Assembly: GCA_005880695.1 (NCBI GenBank)
Contig: VBGR01000056.1
Location: 22,751 to 86,750 of the forward strand
Source of the DNA: Chloroflexota bacterium
Lineage (GTDB): Bacteria > Chloroflexota > Dormibacteria > Dormibacterales > Dormibacteraceae
DNA: 64,000 nucleotides
Direction of reading: 5' to 3'
In this document: positions 29,098 to 39,104 of the stretch, one piece after another
Position numbering within the stretch: position 1 is the first letter of the stretch
Layout: each line of letters starts with the position of its first letter
The notes under the pieces: generated by a model
Seen by the model: the letters and a program-made list of their open reading frames with translations, nothing else
The model's database searches: none
Told to the model about the DNA's origin: nothing
Program-made: the position numbers and the translations under genes

Positions 29098-29671
29098 AAG
29101 CGCCCGCCTGGAGCGGGACTCCAAGGAGACCCGCCTCGCTGCCGAGGTCACGCTCGATTCGGGCAGCGAGGTCGAGGTCGGCACGGGCCTGGCCTTCCTG
29201 GACCACATGCTGGAGCAGGTCGCCCGCCACGGGGCCTTCGATCTCCGCCTCCGCGGGCAGGGCGACATCCAGGTCGACCCTCACCACCTGGTGGAGGATG
29301 CCGGGATCGTGCTCGGGCAGGTCCTCGCCAAGGCACTTGGCGACCGCAACGGAATCGCCCGTTTCGCCGCCGCCTACGCGCCCCTCGACGAGTCGCTGGC
29401 GCGCGTGGTCGTCGATCTCGGGAAGCGCCCTTACCTTTCCTACAACGTGCCGCTCAAAGGGCGGATCGGTACCCTCGAAAGCGAGGTGCTGGAGGAGTTC
29501 TGGCGGGCGCTCTCGCTCCACCTCGGGGCGACCATCCACGTGGACCTGATCCGAGGCCGCAACCGGCACCACATAGCCGAATCGACCTTCAAGGCGTTGG
29601 GACTGGCGCTGCGCGATTCGATGTCTGTGCGCGGGCGCGGCGTCCCCTCATCCAAGGGCGTGCTCGGATGA
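29090..29671 (+). CDS. hisB: Imidazoleglycerol-phosphate dehydratase
   Basis: Sixth step of histidine synthesis; 193 residues, single-function form without the phosphatase domain. Motifs: GTGLAFLDHMLEQVARHGAFD, DPHHLVEDAGIVLGQ (His-His metal pair) and the second pair in GRNRHHIAESTFKALGLALR; DESLARVVVDLGKRPYL lies between. TTG start overlaps hisD by 8 bases; ATGA overlap with hisH. No histidinol-phosphate phosphatase is seen in the operon. Confidence 0.95.
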   Translation: MSRSARLERDSKETRLAAEVTLDSGSEVEVGTGLAFLDHMLEQVARHGAFDLRLRGQGDIQVDPHHLVEDAGIVLGQVLAKALGDRNGIARFAAAYAPLDESLARVVVDLGKRPYLSYNVPLKGRIGTLESEVLEEFWRALSLHLGATIHVDLIRGRNRHHIAESTFKALGLALRDSMSVRGRGVPSSKGVLG

Positions 29672-30267
29672 TCGCAATCGTCGACTACGGCGTTGGCAAC
29701 CTGCGCTCGGTCGAGCGCGCGCTGCTGAACGCGGGCGCCCAACCGAAGATCACGCCTGACAAGGAGGACCTGCGCCGAGCCAACGGTCTCGTCCTGCCCG
29801 GTGTCGGGGCCTTCGCGCCTGCCTTGACGAGGTTGGAGCAGGGCAACCTGGGCCGGGAGGTCGTCGACCTGGCCCGGCGCGGCAAGCCGCTGCTCGGCGT
29901 CTGCCTCGGCTATCAGCTGCTCTTCGACGAGTCGTCCGAGCACGGCCACCATGAGGGACTCGGTTTGCTCAAGGGGTCGGTCGAGCTGGTGGCTAACAGC
30001 GAGCGCCTGCCGGTGATCGGCTGGTGCCGGCTGCGCCAGGTCGACTGGTCGCCGCTCTGGGACGGCATCGAGGACGCGTCCTATTTTTACTTCGTGCACT
30101 CATATACGCCGATCGCGACCGACTGCGTCATCGGGAGCACCGAGACGGCGCCGGCCGCCGCGGCCGCGCGCCTCAACGTCATGGGCACCCAGTTCCACCC
30201 GGAGAAGAGCGGTAGCGCCGGGCTTCGGGTCTATGCCAACTTTCTAGGCGTTTGCGGGGAGGGCTGA
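29668..30267 (+). CDS. hisH: Imidazole glycerol phosphate synthase glutaminase subunit
   Basis: Glutaminase half of IGP synthase, passing ammonia to HisF. 199 residues: IAIVDYGVGNLRSVERAL at the start, oxyanion area LPGVGAFAPALTRL, nucleophile Cys in LLGVCLGYQLLFDES, and the His-Glu pair in VMGTQFHPEKSGSAG. The partner HisF is coded one gene downstream, separated by a short unknown gene where hisA often lies. Confidence 0.95.
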   Translation: MIAIVDYGVGNLRSVERALLNAGAQPKITPDKEDLRRANGLVLPGVGAFAPALTRLEQGNLGREVVDLARRGKPLLGVCLGYQLLFDESSEHGHHEGLGLLKGSVELVANSERLPVIGWCRLRQVDWSPLWDGIEDASYFYFVHSYTPIATDCVIGSTETAPAAAAARLNVMGTQFHPEKSGSAGLRVYANFLGVCGEG

Positions 30268-30594
30268 ATGGGCGAGATGGCTGTCCTGGTGATCAGGATC
30301 CGGGCTGCGCAGGCCGATGAGTACGAGCGTCTCTTCGAGTCGAGCGAGCTCCCACGCTGGCGCGATTATCACAAGCGGGGACTCTTCAAGCGGGCTCGCA
30401 TCTTCCGGTCGGCCTTCGGCACTCACGAGCAGGAAGGCCTCGCCAATTACGTGATCGCTGTCGAGACGGAGGGCGAGGGGCACCACGAGCACGACAACGA
30501 CCCTGGCTTCAAGGAATTCAACAGCAAGGCCGACGCCTTCCAGCCGGAAGAACCCTTCGTGTTCGGCGGCGAACCCCTTTTCGAGGTCGGTTGA
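30268..30594 (+). CDS. Unknown 108-residue protein within the his operon
   Basis: No family recognised with confidence. It starts immediately after the hisH stop ([23 protein letters not shown]) and the start resembles the first strand-helix of a small ferredoxin-like or dimeric alpha-beta barrel fold. The middle has [24 protein letters not shown] and a His-rich acidic stretch [13 protein letters not shown] that might bind metal. No signal or membrane segment. The hisF frame begins at its stop, so it is co-translated with histidine genes. It shows no HisA motifs and cannot be a short HisA. Confidence 0.75.
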   Translation: MGEMAVLVIRIRAAQADEYERLFESSELPRWRDYHKRGLFKRARIFRSAFGTHEQEGLANYVIAVETEGEGHHEHDNDPGFKEFNSKADAFQPEEPFVFGGEPLFEVG

Positions 30595-30602
30595 CGGCCG
30601 GC

Positions 30603-31364
<762 letters not shown>

Positions 31365-31465
31365 GAGCGTGCTTGATCGGTCCCGATTTCTTTTTATCTG
31401 GAGCGGAAGGGCCTTTACGCCTCAATTTGGGTCCCAACGCGCGTTGCCAGTAGAGCGCGGAGCTT

Positions 31466-31777
31466 GTGATGGGTGAGGGGGAACCGGATTTCTCGAGCGG
31501 TCTGCTGCCTGCCGTCGTGCAGGATGCGGATACCGGCCAGGTTTTGATGCTGGCCTGGATGGACGGCGAGTCCTGGCGCAAGACGGTCGAGACCGGGCAG
31601 GCCTGGTTCCACTCCCGGACCCGCGGGCTTTGGGAGAAAGGCGCCACCTCGGGGAACCGGATGGACGTGGTCGAGCGCCGCCTCGACTGCGACCTGGACG
31701 CGATCCTGCTGCGCGTCCACCCACACGGGCCGGCCTGCCACACCGGCGCCATCAGCTGCTTCTTCAACGAAGCCTGA
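31466..31777 (+). CDS. hisI: Phosphoribosyl-AMP cyclohydrolase
   Basis: Opens the adenine ring of phosphoribosyl-AMP, third step of histidine synthesis. 103 residues, the free-standing form without the HisE pyrophosphohydrolase domain. [40 protein letters not shown] and [21 protein letters not shown] show the metal-binding Asp, Cys and His residues. GTG 31466 or ATG 31469 are equivalent starts. hisE, hisA and hisC must be elsewhere. Confidence 0.93.
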   Translation: MMGEGEPDFSSGLLPAVVQDADTGQVLMLAWMDGESWRKTVETGQAWFHSRTRGLWEKGATSGNRMDVVERRLDCDLDAILLRVHPHGPACHTGAISCFFNEA

Positions 31778-31791
31778 CCTCCGGACCGAAC

Positions 31792-31826
31792 TGCATGCTT
31801 ATGCGTAAAACCTGTATGTTTATGCA
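31792..31826 (+). promoter_or_regulatory. Tandem ARG boxes (ArgR operator) before argC
   Basis: Two imperfect palindromes of ARG-box type, TGCAT-GCTT-ATGCG (31792-31805) and TGTAT-GTTT-ATGCA (31813-31826), spaced 21 bases start to start, two helical turns, as for hexameric ArgR on paired boxes. The second box ends three bases before the argC ATG, leaving no room for a ribosome site, so argC may be translated from a leaderless or very short leader. argR is the fifth gene of the operon, giving feedback by arginine. Confidence 0.75.
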
Positions 31827-31829
31827 CCC

Positions 31830-32843
31830 ATGAGCGGGAAGACCCGGGCCGCCGTGGCCGGCGCGAACGGCTATGCGGGCATGACGCTGGTCCACCTTCT
31901 TGCCCGCCATCCGGCGGTGGAGCTGGTCCAGCTCACCTCGCGTTCACAGGCTGGCCGGCCCTACGCAGAGGTCTTCCCGCTCCACGACCTGAAGGGCGAG
32001 TTCCGGCCGGAGCCGGACGCCTCGCAGGTCGAGGTGGTCTTCAGCTGCCTGCCCCACAACGTGGGCGCGGCCAAGACGAGAGAGTGGCTAGAGGCGGGTG
32101 CGCGCGTCGTCGACATGAGCGCCGACTTCCGGCTCAAAGACCCGGCCCTGTATCCGGTCTGGTACCGACAGGAGCACCCGGCGAGTGACCTCCTGGCGAG
32201 TGCGGTGTTCGGGCTGCCGGAGCTGCACGCGGCGGACCTCCCCGAGGCGCGCCTGGTGGCCGTCCCAGGCTGCTATTCGACTGCCGCGATCCTGGGTCTG
32301 GCGCCGGCCGTGGCCGCCGGCCTGGTGGCGTCGGACGTCATCGTGGACGCGAAGTCCGGCGTCAGCGGCGCCGGCCGCTCCCTGAATCTTGGCGTGCACT
32401 TCGCCGAGGTCAACGAGACGCTCGGCGCTTACGCGATCACCGGCCACCGTCACCTCCCCGAGGTGCTCCAGGAGCTGGCCGGCCTGGCCGGCAAACCACC
32501 GGACGTGACCTTCGTGCCGCACCTCGTTCCGATGACCCGAGGCATCCTCGCCACCTGCTACTTCGATCTGGCCGGTCCGCTCGCCCAGCTCGAGCAGGCC
32601 TACCGCGAGTTCTACAGCGAGCAGCCGTTCACGCGGGTCGTCGACCGGACGCCGACGACCAAGCTGGCCAGCCATACGAACCTCTGCCTGGTCAACGTCG
32701 CGGCACAGGGCCATAAGGCGGTGGTGACCGCGGCCCTCGACAACCTGGTCAAGGGCGCCTCCGGGCAAGGAGTCGAGTGTTTCAACATCGCCTTCGGCCT
32801 CGACCGCCGGCTCGGGCTTGAGGCGGCGCTCCAGTGGCCCTGA
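31830..32843 (+). CDS. argC: N-acetyl-gamma-glutamyl-phosphate reductase
   Basis: Third step of arginine synthesis, NADPH reduction of the acyl phosphate. 337 residues: AAVAGANGYAGMTLVHLLARHP (NADP loop), VVFSCLPHNVGAAKT, VDMSADFRLKDPALYPVWY, catalytic Cys148 in VAVPGCYSTAAILGLAP, DAKSGVSGAGR, and the His in FVPHLVPMTRGI. ATG 31830 lies directly behind the ARG boxes. Overlaps argJ by 10 bases. Confidence 0.95.
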   Translation: MSGKTRAAVAGANGYAGMTLVHLLARHPAVELVQLTSRSQAGRPYAEVFPLHDLKGEFRPEPDASQVEVVFSCLPHNVGAAKTREWLEAGARVVDMSADFRLKDPALYPVWYRQEHPASDLLASAVFGLPELHAADLPEARLVAVPGCYSTAAILGLAPAVAAGLVASDVIVDAKSGVSGAGRSLNLGVHFAEVNETLGAYAITGHRHLPEVLQELAGLAGKPPDVTFVPHLVPMTRGILATCYFDLAGPLAQLEQAYREFYSEQPFTRVVDRTPTTKLASHTNLCLVNVAAQGHKAVVTAALDNLVKGASGQGVECFNIAFGLDRRLGLEAALQWP

Positions 32844-34051
32844 CGTTTCCCCGCGGCTGGCGAGCCGGCACCGCCGCCTGCGGGATCAAAGCCTTCACGG
32901 CCGGCGCCAGTGCGATTCCGGGGGATCAGCGGGACGACCTCTGCGTGATCCAGAGCGAGCGCCAGTGCGACGCCGGGGGGGTGTTCACGACGAACAAGGT
33001 GAAGGCGGCGCCGGTGGTGATCGACCAGCTGCACCTCCGGCAAAATCGGGTTCAGGCGCTGGTCATCAACTCCGGGAACGCCAACGCCTGCACGGGCGCC
33101 CAGGGCTACAAGGACGCTCTCCTGATGGCGAAGCTGACCGCGGATCGCCTGGACCTGGACCCGCCGCAGGTCTTGATCGGATCGACCGGCGTGATCGGCC
33201 GCTACCTCCCGATGGAGGCGCTCAAGGGCGGTATCGCGGCCGCCTGCCAGGGCCTCTCAGCAGACAACGGCCCCGCCGCGGCTCGAGCCATCATGACCAC
33301 CGACACGAAGCCGAAGACCGCCACCACTGAGGTCGAGGTGGCAGGGGCCCAGGTGCGGGTCGGCGGCATGTGCAAGGGCGCGGGGATGATCCACCCGAAC
33401 CTGGCGACGATGCTCGCCTACGTCACGACCGACGCGGCGGTCGAGCCAGGCTTGATGGCGGCGCTCGTGAGGCGGGTCGCCGACCGCAGCTTCAACCAGG
33501 TCACCGTCGACGGCGACAGCTCCACCAACGACACCTTTCTCCTGCTCGCCAACGGCGCGGCCGGCAACCGGCCGATCGGTCCCGCCTCGCCGGAAGCGGA
33601 GCTGCTCGAGGAGGCCATCCTGCTCGTCGCGCGGCAGCTGGCCCGAGCCATCGCCCAGGACGGCGAAGGCGCCACGAAGCTGATCACGGTCCGGGTGAAG
33701 GGCGCACCCGACCACGGCCAGGCGCGCCAGGCGGCGCGGGCGGTCGCCTCGTCCAGCCTCGTCAAGACCGCCGTCCACGGTGGCGACCCGAACTGGGGCC
33801 GCATCGTTTGCGCGCTCGGGTACAGTGGCTCGGAGCTCGCCATCGACCGGCTCACCGTGCGGGTCGGCGGCCTGACCGTGTTCACGGCCGGAGCGGGCCA
33901 GCCGGTCGACCTGGAAGCGGTGCGACAGGCCTTCAGAACACCCGAGATCGAGATCGCCGCCGAACTCGGGCTGGGCGACGGCGAAGCGGAGGCCTGGGGC
34001 TGCGACCTTTCGGAGGAGTACGTGCAGATAAATGCTGACTACACCACCTGA
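32834..34051 (+). CDS. argJ: Glutamate N-acetyltransferase / ornithine acetyltransferase
   Basis: Moves the acetyl group from N-acetylornithine to glutamate, making the pathway cyclic. 405 residues from GTG inside argC. Autocleavage site at Ala191-Thr192 in NLATMLAYVTTDA, with Thr the nucleophile; GGVFTTNKVKAAPV, VINSGNANACTGAQG, GSTGVIGRYLPM and TVDGDSSTNDTFLLLANG are family blocks. With no argA or argE seen, argJ supplies both first and fifth activities if bifunctional; sequence alone cannot tell mono- from bifunctional. Confidence 0.95.
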   Translation: MALTFPRGWRAGTAACGIKAFTAGASAIPGDQRDDLCVIQSERQCDAGGVFTTNKVKAAPVVIDQLHLRQNRVQALVINSGNANACTGAQGYKDALLMAKLTADRLDLDPPQVLIGSTGVIGRYLPMEALKGGIAAACQGLSADNGPAAARAIMTTDTKPKTATTEVEVAGAQVRVGGMCKGAGMIHPNLATMLAYVTTDAAVEPGLMAALVRRVADRSFNQVTVDGDSSTNDTFLLLANGAAGNRPIGPASPEAELLEEAILLVARQLARAIAQDGEGATKLITVRVKGAPDHGQARQAARAVASSSLVKTAVHGGDPNWGRIVCALGYSGSELAIDRLTVRVGGLTVFTAGAGQPVDLEAVRQAFRTPEIEIAAELGLGDGEAEAWGCDLSEEYVQINADYTT

Positions 34052-34099
34052 GAACGCCGAGGTCCCTGCGAAATCGGAGATTTCGTGGGGTGGGACGAG

Positions 34100-34933
34100 A
34101 TGACGCTGACCGCTGAAGACAGGGCTCGCGTGCTGGTCGAGGCGCTGCCCTACATCAAGCGCTTCCACGGCCAGACGGTCGTGGTGAAGCTGGGCGGCAG
34201 CGCCATGAACTCCAAGCAGGAAACCCTGCTGGATGTCGTGCTGCTGCGTTACGTCGGGCTCTATCCGGTCCTTGTCCATGGGGGCGGTCCTGAAATCACT
34301 GCGATGAGCGAGCGCCTCGGATTGAAAGCCGAGTTCCTGGAGGGCCTGCGGGTCACCGACGCCGACACCATGGACGTCGTGAAGATGGTCCTGACCGGGA
34401 AGATCAACCCGGACCTGGTGGCGACCATCAACCGGCTCGGCGGCCAGGCGGTCGGTATGAGCGGTGAGGACGGCCCCAGCATCATCGCCGAGGCCTCGGA
34501 CCCGAGCCTGGGCTTCGTCGGTCGCGTCACCCAGATCAATGCCGAACCGATCCAGGCGCTGATCAATCGCGGCTACATACCGGTCATCGCCTCGATCGGC
34601 CTCGGCTACGACGGGCACTCTTACAACATCAACGCCGACACCGTGGCCGCCGAGGTCGCGGTGGGCCTAGGCGCCGCCAAGCTGATCCTGCTCACCGACG
34701 TCGAGGGTGTGCTCGGCGAGGAGGACAAGGTGGTGAGCCAGCTGAGCCGAGCCGACGCCGAACGCCTGCTTGCGTCTGGCAAGGTCAGCGGCGGCATGAT
34801 CCCCAAGGTCAAAGCCTGTTTGCGCGCCCTTGACGCGGTGGCGCAAACGCACATCATCGACGGCCGTACCGCCCATGCGCTCCTGCTGGAGCTGTTCACG
34901 GAGGCAGGCATCGGAACCATGGTGACTCCATGA
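34100..34933 (+). CDS. argB: Acetylglutamate kinase
   Basis: Second step, usually the arginine-inhibited control point in argJ organisms. 277 residues from ATG 34100 (GTG 34085 adds five). It shows YIKRFHGQTVVVKLGGSAM, PVLVHGGGPEITAMSERLGL, VGMSGEDGPSII, GYDGHSYNINADTVAAEVA, LILLTDVEGVL and KVSGGMIPKVKAC. The N-terminal helix before the kinase core (AEDRARVLVEALPYI) is typical of arginine-sensitive hexameric NAGK. Overlaps argD (ATGA). Confidence 0.95.
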   Translation: MTLTAEDRARVLVEALPYIKRFHGQTVVVKLGGSAMNSKQETLLDVVLLRYVGLYPVLVHGGGPEITAMSERLGLKAEFLEGLRVTDADTMDVVKMVLTGKINPDLVATINRLGGQAVGMSGEDGPSIIAEASDPSLGFVGRVTQINAEPIQALINRGYIPVIASIGLGYDGHSYNINADTVAAEVAVGLGAAKLILLTDVEGVLGEEDKVVSQLSRADAERLLASGKVSGGMIPKVKACLRALDAVAQTHIIDGRTAHALLLELFTEAGIGTMVTP

Positions 34934-36126
34934 CGCGAAACGAAATGACGCACGGCCACCTGACGCACGACGAGGTCGTTGAGCTCGACCACCAGTATCT
35001 GATGCAGACCGGTAAGCGCCTGCCGGTCACCTTCGTGCGTGGCGAGGGCGTGCACCTCTACGACGACCGCGGCAAGGAATACCTCGATCTGATGGCGGGC
35101 ATCGCCGTCAACATCCTCGGCCACTGCCACCCGGCCGTCGTGGAAGCGGTCGTCGAACAGTCGCGCCAGCTGATCCACACCTCCGGCCTCTACTACCAGC
35201 ACAACGCCGCACTGCTGGCGCGGCGCCTCGTGCAGCTCGCCTTTCCCTCGCGCGTTTTCCTCAACAACAGCGGGGCGGAGTCGAACGAGGTGGCGATCAA
35301 GATCGCTCGCAAGTGGGGCAAGCGAAACCGCGACGGCGCCTACGAGATCATCTCCGCGCTCGGCTCCTTCCACGGCCGCACGCTGGCGACCATCGCGGCG
35401 ACCGGCCAGGAGAAGTACCAGAAGCCGTTCGCGCCTATGCCTGACGGGTTCGTCCACGTCCCCTACGACGACCTCGACGCGATCAAGGCGGCCACCAACG
35501 AGCGGACGGTGGCAGTGATGCTGGAGCCGATCATGGGCGAGATCGGGATCATCGTGCCGTCGCCCGACTACCTGAAGGGCGTGCGGCAGTGGTGCGACGA
35601 GCAGAACTTGCTCCTGATCCTGGACGAGATCCAGACGGGCATGGGGAGGACCGGCCGCTGGTTCGCCCACCAGCTCGTCGGGGTCGAGCCGGACATCATG
35701 ACGCTGGCCAAGGCGCTCGGCGGCGGCCTGCCCATCGGCGCCTGCCTGGCCAAGCCGCGCGCCGACGTGCTGGAACCGGGGGACCACGGGACCACCTTCG
35801 GCGGCAACCCGGTCGTAACCGCGGCCGCCCTGGCCACCATTGACGTGGTCGAGCGCGAGCATCTGCTCGAGCATGTGGTCGAGGTCGGCGACCTGCTCCA
35901 GGCCGCCCTTGAGGACCTCGGCCAGACCGACGCCCGCGGCATCGGGATGATGCGCGCATTCACATTCGCCGAGGCGCGCGCCAAGGACTACCAGGTGAAA
36001 GCCATGGAGGCGGGCGTGATCGTCAACGCGGTCGACGACTACAGCATCCGGGTGGAACCGCCGCTCATCCTCTCGGCGAACGACGTCGACCAGGCCGCCG
36101 AGCTGTTGAAGAAGGCGCTGCCTTGA
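34930..36126 (+). CDS. argD: Acetylornithine aminotransferase
   Basis: PLP enzyme of class III making N-acetylornithine, 398 residues. [20 protein letters not shown] and [12 protein letters not shown] near the start; [18 protein letters not shown] binds the cofactor phosphate; [14 protein letters not shown] has the PLP Asp; the Schiff-base Lys is in [22 protein letters not shown] follows. Start ATG overlaps argB; the last codons overlap argR. Confidence 0.95.
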   Translation: MTRNEMTHGHLTHDEVVELDHQYLMQTGKRLPVTFVRGEGVHLYDDRGKEYLDLMAGIAVNILGHCHPAVVEAVVEQSRQLIHTSGLYYQHNAALLARRLVQLAFPSRVFLNNSGAESNEVAIKIARKWGKRNRDGAYEIISALGSFHGRTLATIAATGQEKYQKPFAPMPDGFVHVPYDDLDAIKAATNERTVAVMLEPIMGEIGIIVPSPDYLKGVRQWCDEQNLLLILDEIQTGMGRTGRWFAHQLVGVEPDIMTLAKALGGGLPIGACLAKPRADVLEPGDHGTTFGGNPVVTAAALATIDVVEREHLLEHVVEVGDLLQAALEDLGQTDARGIGMMRAFTFAEARAKDYQVKAMEAGVIVNAVDDYSIRVEPPLILSANDVDQAAELLKKALP

Positions 36127-36509
36127 AGCAGAAGAGGCAGGTCGCGATCTTGAACCTGATCCGGGCGCGGCCGATCCACACCCAGCAGGAGCTGACTGAC
36201 GCGCTCGCGCGCGAGGGCCTGGAGACCACCCAGGCGACGGTGTCGCGTGACATCCAGGAGCTGGGTCTGATCCGCTCCAAGGGCGGCTACAGCCCGGTGG
36301 TCTTCACTGAGTACGTGACTGGGGTCCAGACCGTCGAGTTCCTGACCGTGGTCCACACCAACCCGGGCTGCGCCAACCTCGTTGCGCGCGCCATCGACGA
36401 ACGCGAGCTGCCCGGCGTGGTGGGCACCCTGGCGGGCGACGACACCATCATCGTGGTCCATCCCACCCGCAGGGCCGCGGCCGCCTTCAAAGGCTTTCTG
36501 AGTGGCTGA
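36123..36509 (+). CDS. argR: Arginine repressor
   Basis: Arginine-responsive DNA-binding regulator, 128 residues from TTG overlapping the argD stop (TTGA). The N-terminal winged helix has [19 protein letters not shown] and the recognition helix [17 protein letters not shown]; the C-terminal hexamer and arginine-binding part has [28 protein letters not shown] with the Asp-Asp pair that contacts arginine. It is coded inside the operon it should control through the boxes at 31792-31826. Confidence 0.95.
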   Translation: MKQKRQVAILNLIRARPIHTQQELTDALAREGLETTQATVSRDIQELGLIRSKGGYSPVVFTEYVTGVQTVEFLTVVHTNPGCANLVARAIDERELPGVVGTLAGDDTIIVVHPTRRAAAAFKGFLSG

Positions 36510-37761
36510 CGGAGCCGCTCTCGGGAAGGTCGTGCTCGCCTATTCGGGCGGGCTCGATACCTCGGTCGCCATCCGCTGGCTCAAGGACCAGGGCTACGAC
36601 GTGGTCGCGCTGACCATCGACCTCGGTGAGAAGAAGGACCTCGACGCGATCCAGGAACGCGCCCTGAAGATCGGCGCCTCGGCCGCCTACGTGGTCGACG
36701 GGAAGCTGCCCTTCCTCCGCCATTTCGTCTGGCCCAGCCTGCAGGCCGGCGCCGTCTACGAGAGGGAGTACCCGCTGGCGACCGCGCTCGGCCGGCCCCT
36801 GATCGCGGCCATGCAGGTCGAGATCGCGCGACGCGAAGGCGCGACCGGCATCGCCCACGGCTGTACCGGCAAAGGCAACGACCAGGTCCGATTCGACGTC
36901 TCCACGGCGGCGCTGGCGCCGGAGCTGAAAGTGGTTGCGCCCGTCCGCGAGTGGGGGATGAACCGCGACGACGAGATCGAGTACGCGCGGCGTCACGACA
37001 TCCCCGTCCCGGCCACCGCCGAGTCGCCCTACTCGACAGACGAGAACCTGTGGGGACGCTCGATCGAGGCCGGGATCCTGGAAGACCCCTGGGCGGAGCC
37101 GCCGCGCGAAGTCTTCGAGTGGACGCGCGACCCGCGTCAGTGTCCCGACGAACCGGCCTACGTGGAAGTCGGGTTCAAAGAAGGCCTCCCCGTCTCGCTC
37201 GACGGCCGCCCCCAGGAGGCTCTCGAGATCGTGACGACGCTCAACCGCCTTGGCGGCGAGCACGGCGTGGGCCGGATCGACCACCTCGAGAACCGCTTGA
37301 TCGGCATCAAGTCGCGCGAGGTCTACGAGGCCCCGGCCGCGGTCGTCCTGCTCCAGGCCCACCAGGCTCTGGAGGACATCACGCTGCCCAAGGACGTGGC
37401 CCGCTTCAAGGACCTGGTCGCGCGGGAGTGGGCGCAGATGGTCTACGACGGGCTCTGGTTCAGCCCTCTACGTGACGCTCTCTACGCGTTCGTCGCCGAG
37501 ACCCAGCGCCACCTGACCGGCGAGGTGCGGCTGAAGCTCTTCAAAGGCGCCTCCACTGTGGTCGGCAGGAAGTCGCCCGAGCAGCTCTACCAGCTGCAGC
37601 TCGCCACCTACGGCAAGGGCGACACCTTCGACCAGGGCGCGGCGGCGGGCTTCATCAAGCTCTGGGGCATGGGCGTGCGCACAGCGGCCCAGGTGCAGGG
37701 CCGCCTCCAGGAGCGCGACCTGAAGTCGATGCTCGGCGAGGTCAAGAGGCTGGCGCCATAA
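36502..37761 (+). CDS. argG: Argininosuccinate synthase
   Basis: Joins citrulline and aspartate with ATP. 419 residues from GTG, 8 bases inside argR. PP-loop [64 protein letters not shown] and [17 protein letters not shown] are the family blocks. argF (ornithine carbamoyltransferase) is missing from this operon and must be elsewhere. Its TAA stop overlaps the probable ATA start of argH. Confidence 0.95.
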   Translation: MADGAALGKVVLAYSGGLDTSVAIRWLKDQGYDVVALTIDLGEKKDLDAIQERALKIGASAAYVVDGKLPFLRHFVWPSLQAGAVYEREYPLATALGRPLIAAMQVEIARREGATGIAHGCTGKGNDQVRFDVSTAALAPELKVVAPVREWGMNRDDEIEYARRHDIPVPATAESPYSTDENLWGRSIEAGILEDPWAEPPREVFEWTRDPRQCPDEPAYVEVGFKEGLPVSLDGRPQEALEIVTTLNRLGGEHGVGRIDHLENRLIGIKSREVYEAPAAVVLLQAHQALEDITLPKDVARFKDLVAREWAQMVYDGLWFSPLRDALYAFVAETQRHLTGEVRLKLFKGASTVVGRKSPEQLYQLQLATYGKGDTFDQGAAAGFIKLWGMGVRTAAQVQGRLQERDLKSMLGEVKRLAP

Positions 37762-39104
37762 GCAAGAGCGGAAAGCTCTGGGGAGGGAGGTTCAAGAAGC
37801 CACTCTTGCCCGAGCTGGAGAGGTTCACCAGCTCGCTCGACGTCGACGTCGAACTGGCCGAGTACGACGTGCTCGGGAGCCTGGCTCACGCCCGTGCGCT
37901 GCAGGCTGCCGGCCTCCTGACCAAGGAGCAGCTCCGCCGCGTGGAGAGGGGCCTCAAAACCGTCGGCCGCGAGCTCGAGTCCGGCAAGTTTGTGTTCGCG
38001 GATTCCGACGAGGACATCCATACAGCGGTTGAGCGGCGCCTCGGCGAGCTCGACGCGGACGCCGCCGCCAGGCTGCATACCGGCCGCTCCCGCAACGACC
38101 AGGTCGCCCTCGACCTGCGGCTCTACTGCCGGGCTGCTGCCGCCGCGATCGTCGAAGGCCTGGCTTTCGTGGTCGAGGTGCTGGCAACCCAGGCGCGCCG
38201 CCATGCCGACTGGCCGATGCCCGGCTACACCCACCTGCAGAGGGCGCAGCCGATCACCGTAGGCCATCACCTCCTCGCCCACGCCGAGCCCCTTCTGCGC
38301 GACGCCGGCCGGGCGATCAACGCCCATGAGGCGGCCGGCGAGCTGCCGCTGGGCGCGGGAGCTCTGGCCGGCTCGACCCTGCCGCTGGACCGCCTGGCGG
38401 CGGCGCGTGAGCTCGGCTTCAAGCGGCTGACCCAGAACAGCGTGGACGCCGTCTCGGACCGCGACTTCGCACTCGATCTCGCCTACGCGTGCCTCTCGGT
38501 CGGGATCCATCTGAGCCGCCTCGGCGAGGACGTGGTGCTCTGGGCGAGCGCCGAATTTGGTTTCGTGCGGCTGGCCGACGAGGTGGCGACCGGCTCGAGC
38601 CTGATGCCGCACAAGCGCAACCCGGACGTAGCCGAGCTGCTGCGGGGCCGATCGGGGCGGGCGTTGGGCAGCCTCGTCGCTTTGGCGACGGTCTTGAAAG
38701 GCCTGCCGCTGGCCTATGACCGCGACCTCCAGGAAGACAAGCGGGCACTCTTTGACGCAGTCGCCAACTGCCTCGAATGCCTTGAGGCGGCGGCGCTACT
38801 CGTGAGCCGGCTCGAGTTCGACCGCGCCCGGTTGGAGGCAGCGGTTGCGGACCCCGACCTGCTCGCCACCGACACGGCCGAGCGTTTGGTCGCGGCGGGC
38901 CGGCCATTCCGAGAGGCCCATCTCGAGGTCGGCCGTTCGGTCCTCGAGGGAGGCCACGCGGCGCCCTGGGATGCGGTGCGCTCCCTGCAGATGCGCGACC
39001 AGGAGGGTGCGCCTCACCCGCGCCGGGTGGCCCAGGCTGCCCGCCGAGCCCGGCGTCAGGCGGAGGCGCTGAGACGGTGGACCAAGCAGACCTCCTTGCA
39101 CTGA
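37758..39104 (+). CDS. argH: Argininosuccinate lyase (probable ATA start)
   Basis: Last arginine step, releasing fumarate. The frame reads [27 protein letters not shown], whose LWGGRF block is near-invariant at the enzyme's start; then LHTGRSRNDQVALDLRLY, PGYTHLQRAQPITVGHHLLA and the signature GSSLMPHKRNPDVAELLRG. No ATG, GTG or TTG precedes that block after the argG stop; ATA at 37758 overlapping the stop as ATAA gives a 448-residue protein of normal form. The first usual start downstream (TTG 37806) would delete the conserved block. Confidence 0.92.
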   Translation: MSKSGKLWGGRFKKPLLPELERFTSSLDVDVELAEYDVLGSLAHARALQAAGLLTKEQLRRVERGLKTVGRELESGKFVFADSDEDIHTAVERRLGELDADAAARLHTGRSRNDQVALDLRLYCRAAAAAIVEGLAFVVEVLATQARRHADWPMPGYTHLQRAQPITVGHHLLAHAEPLLRDAGRAINAHEAAGELPLGAGALAGSTLPLDRLAAARELGFKRLTQNSVDAVSDRDFALDLAYACLSVGIHLSRLGEDVVLWASAEFGFVRLADEVATGSSLMPHKRNPDVAELLRGRSGRALGSLVALATVLKGLPLAYDRDLQEDKRALFDAVANCLECLEAAALLVSRLEFDRARLEAAVADPDLLATDTAERLVAAGRPFREAHLEVGRSVLEGGHAAPWDAVRSLQMRDQEGAPHPRRVAQAARRARRQAEALRRWTKQTSLH

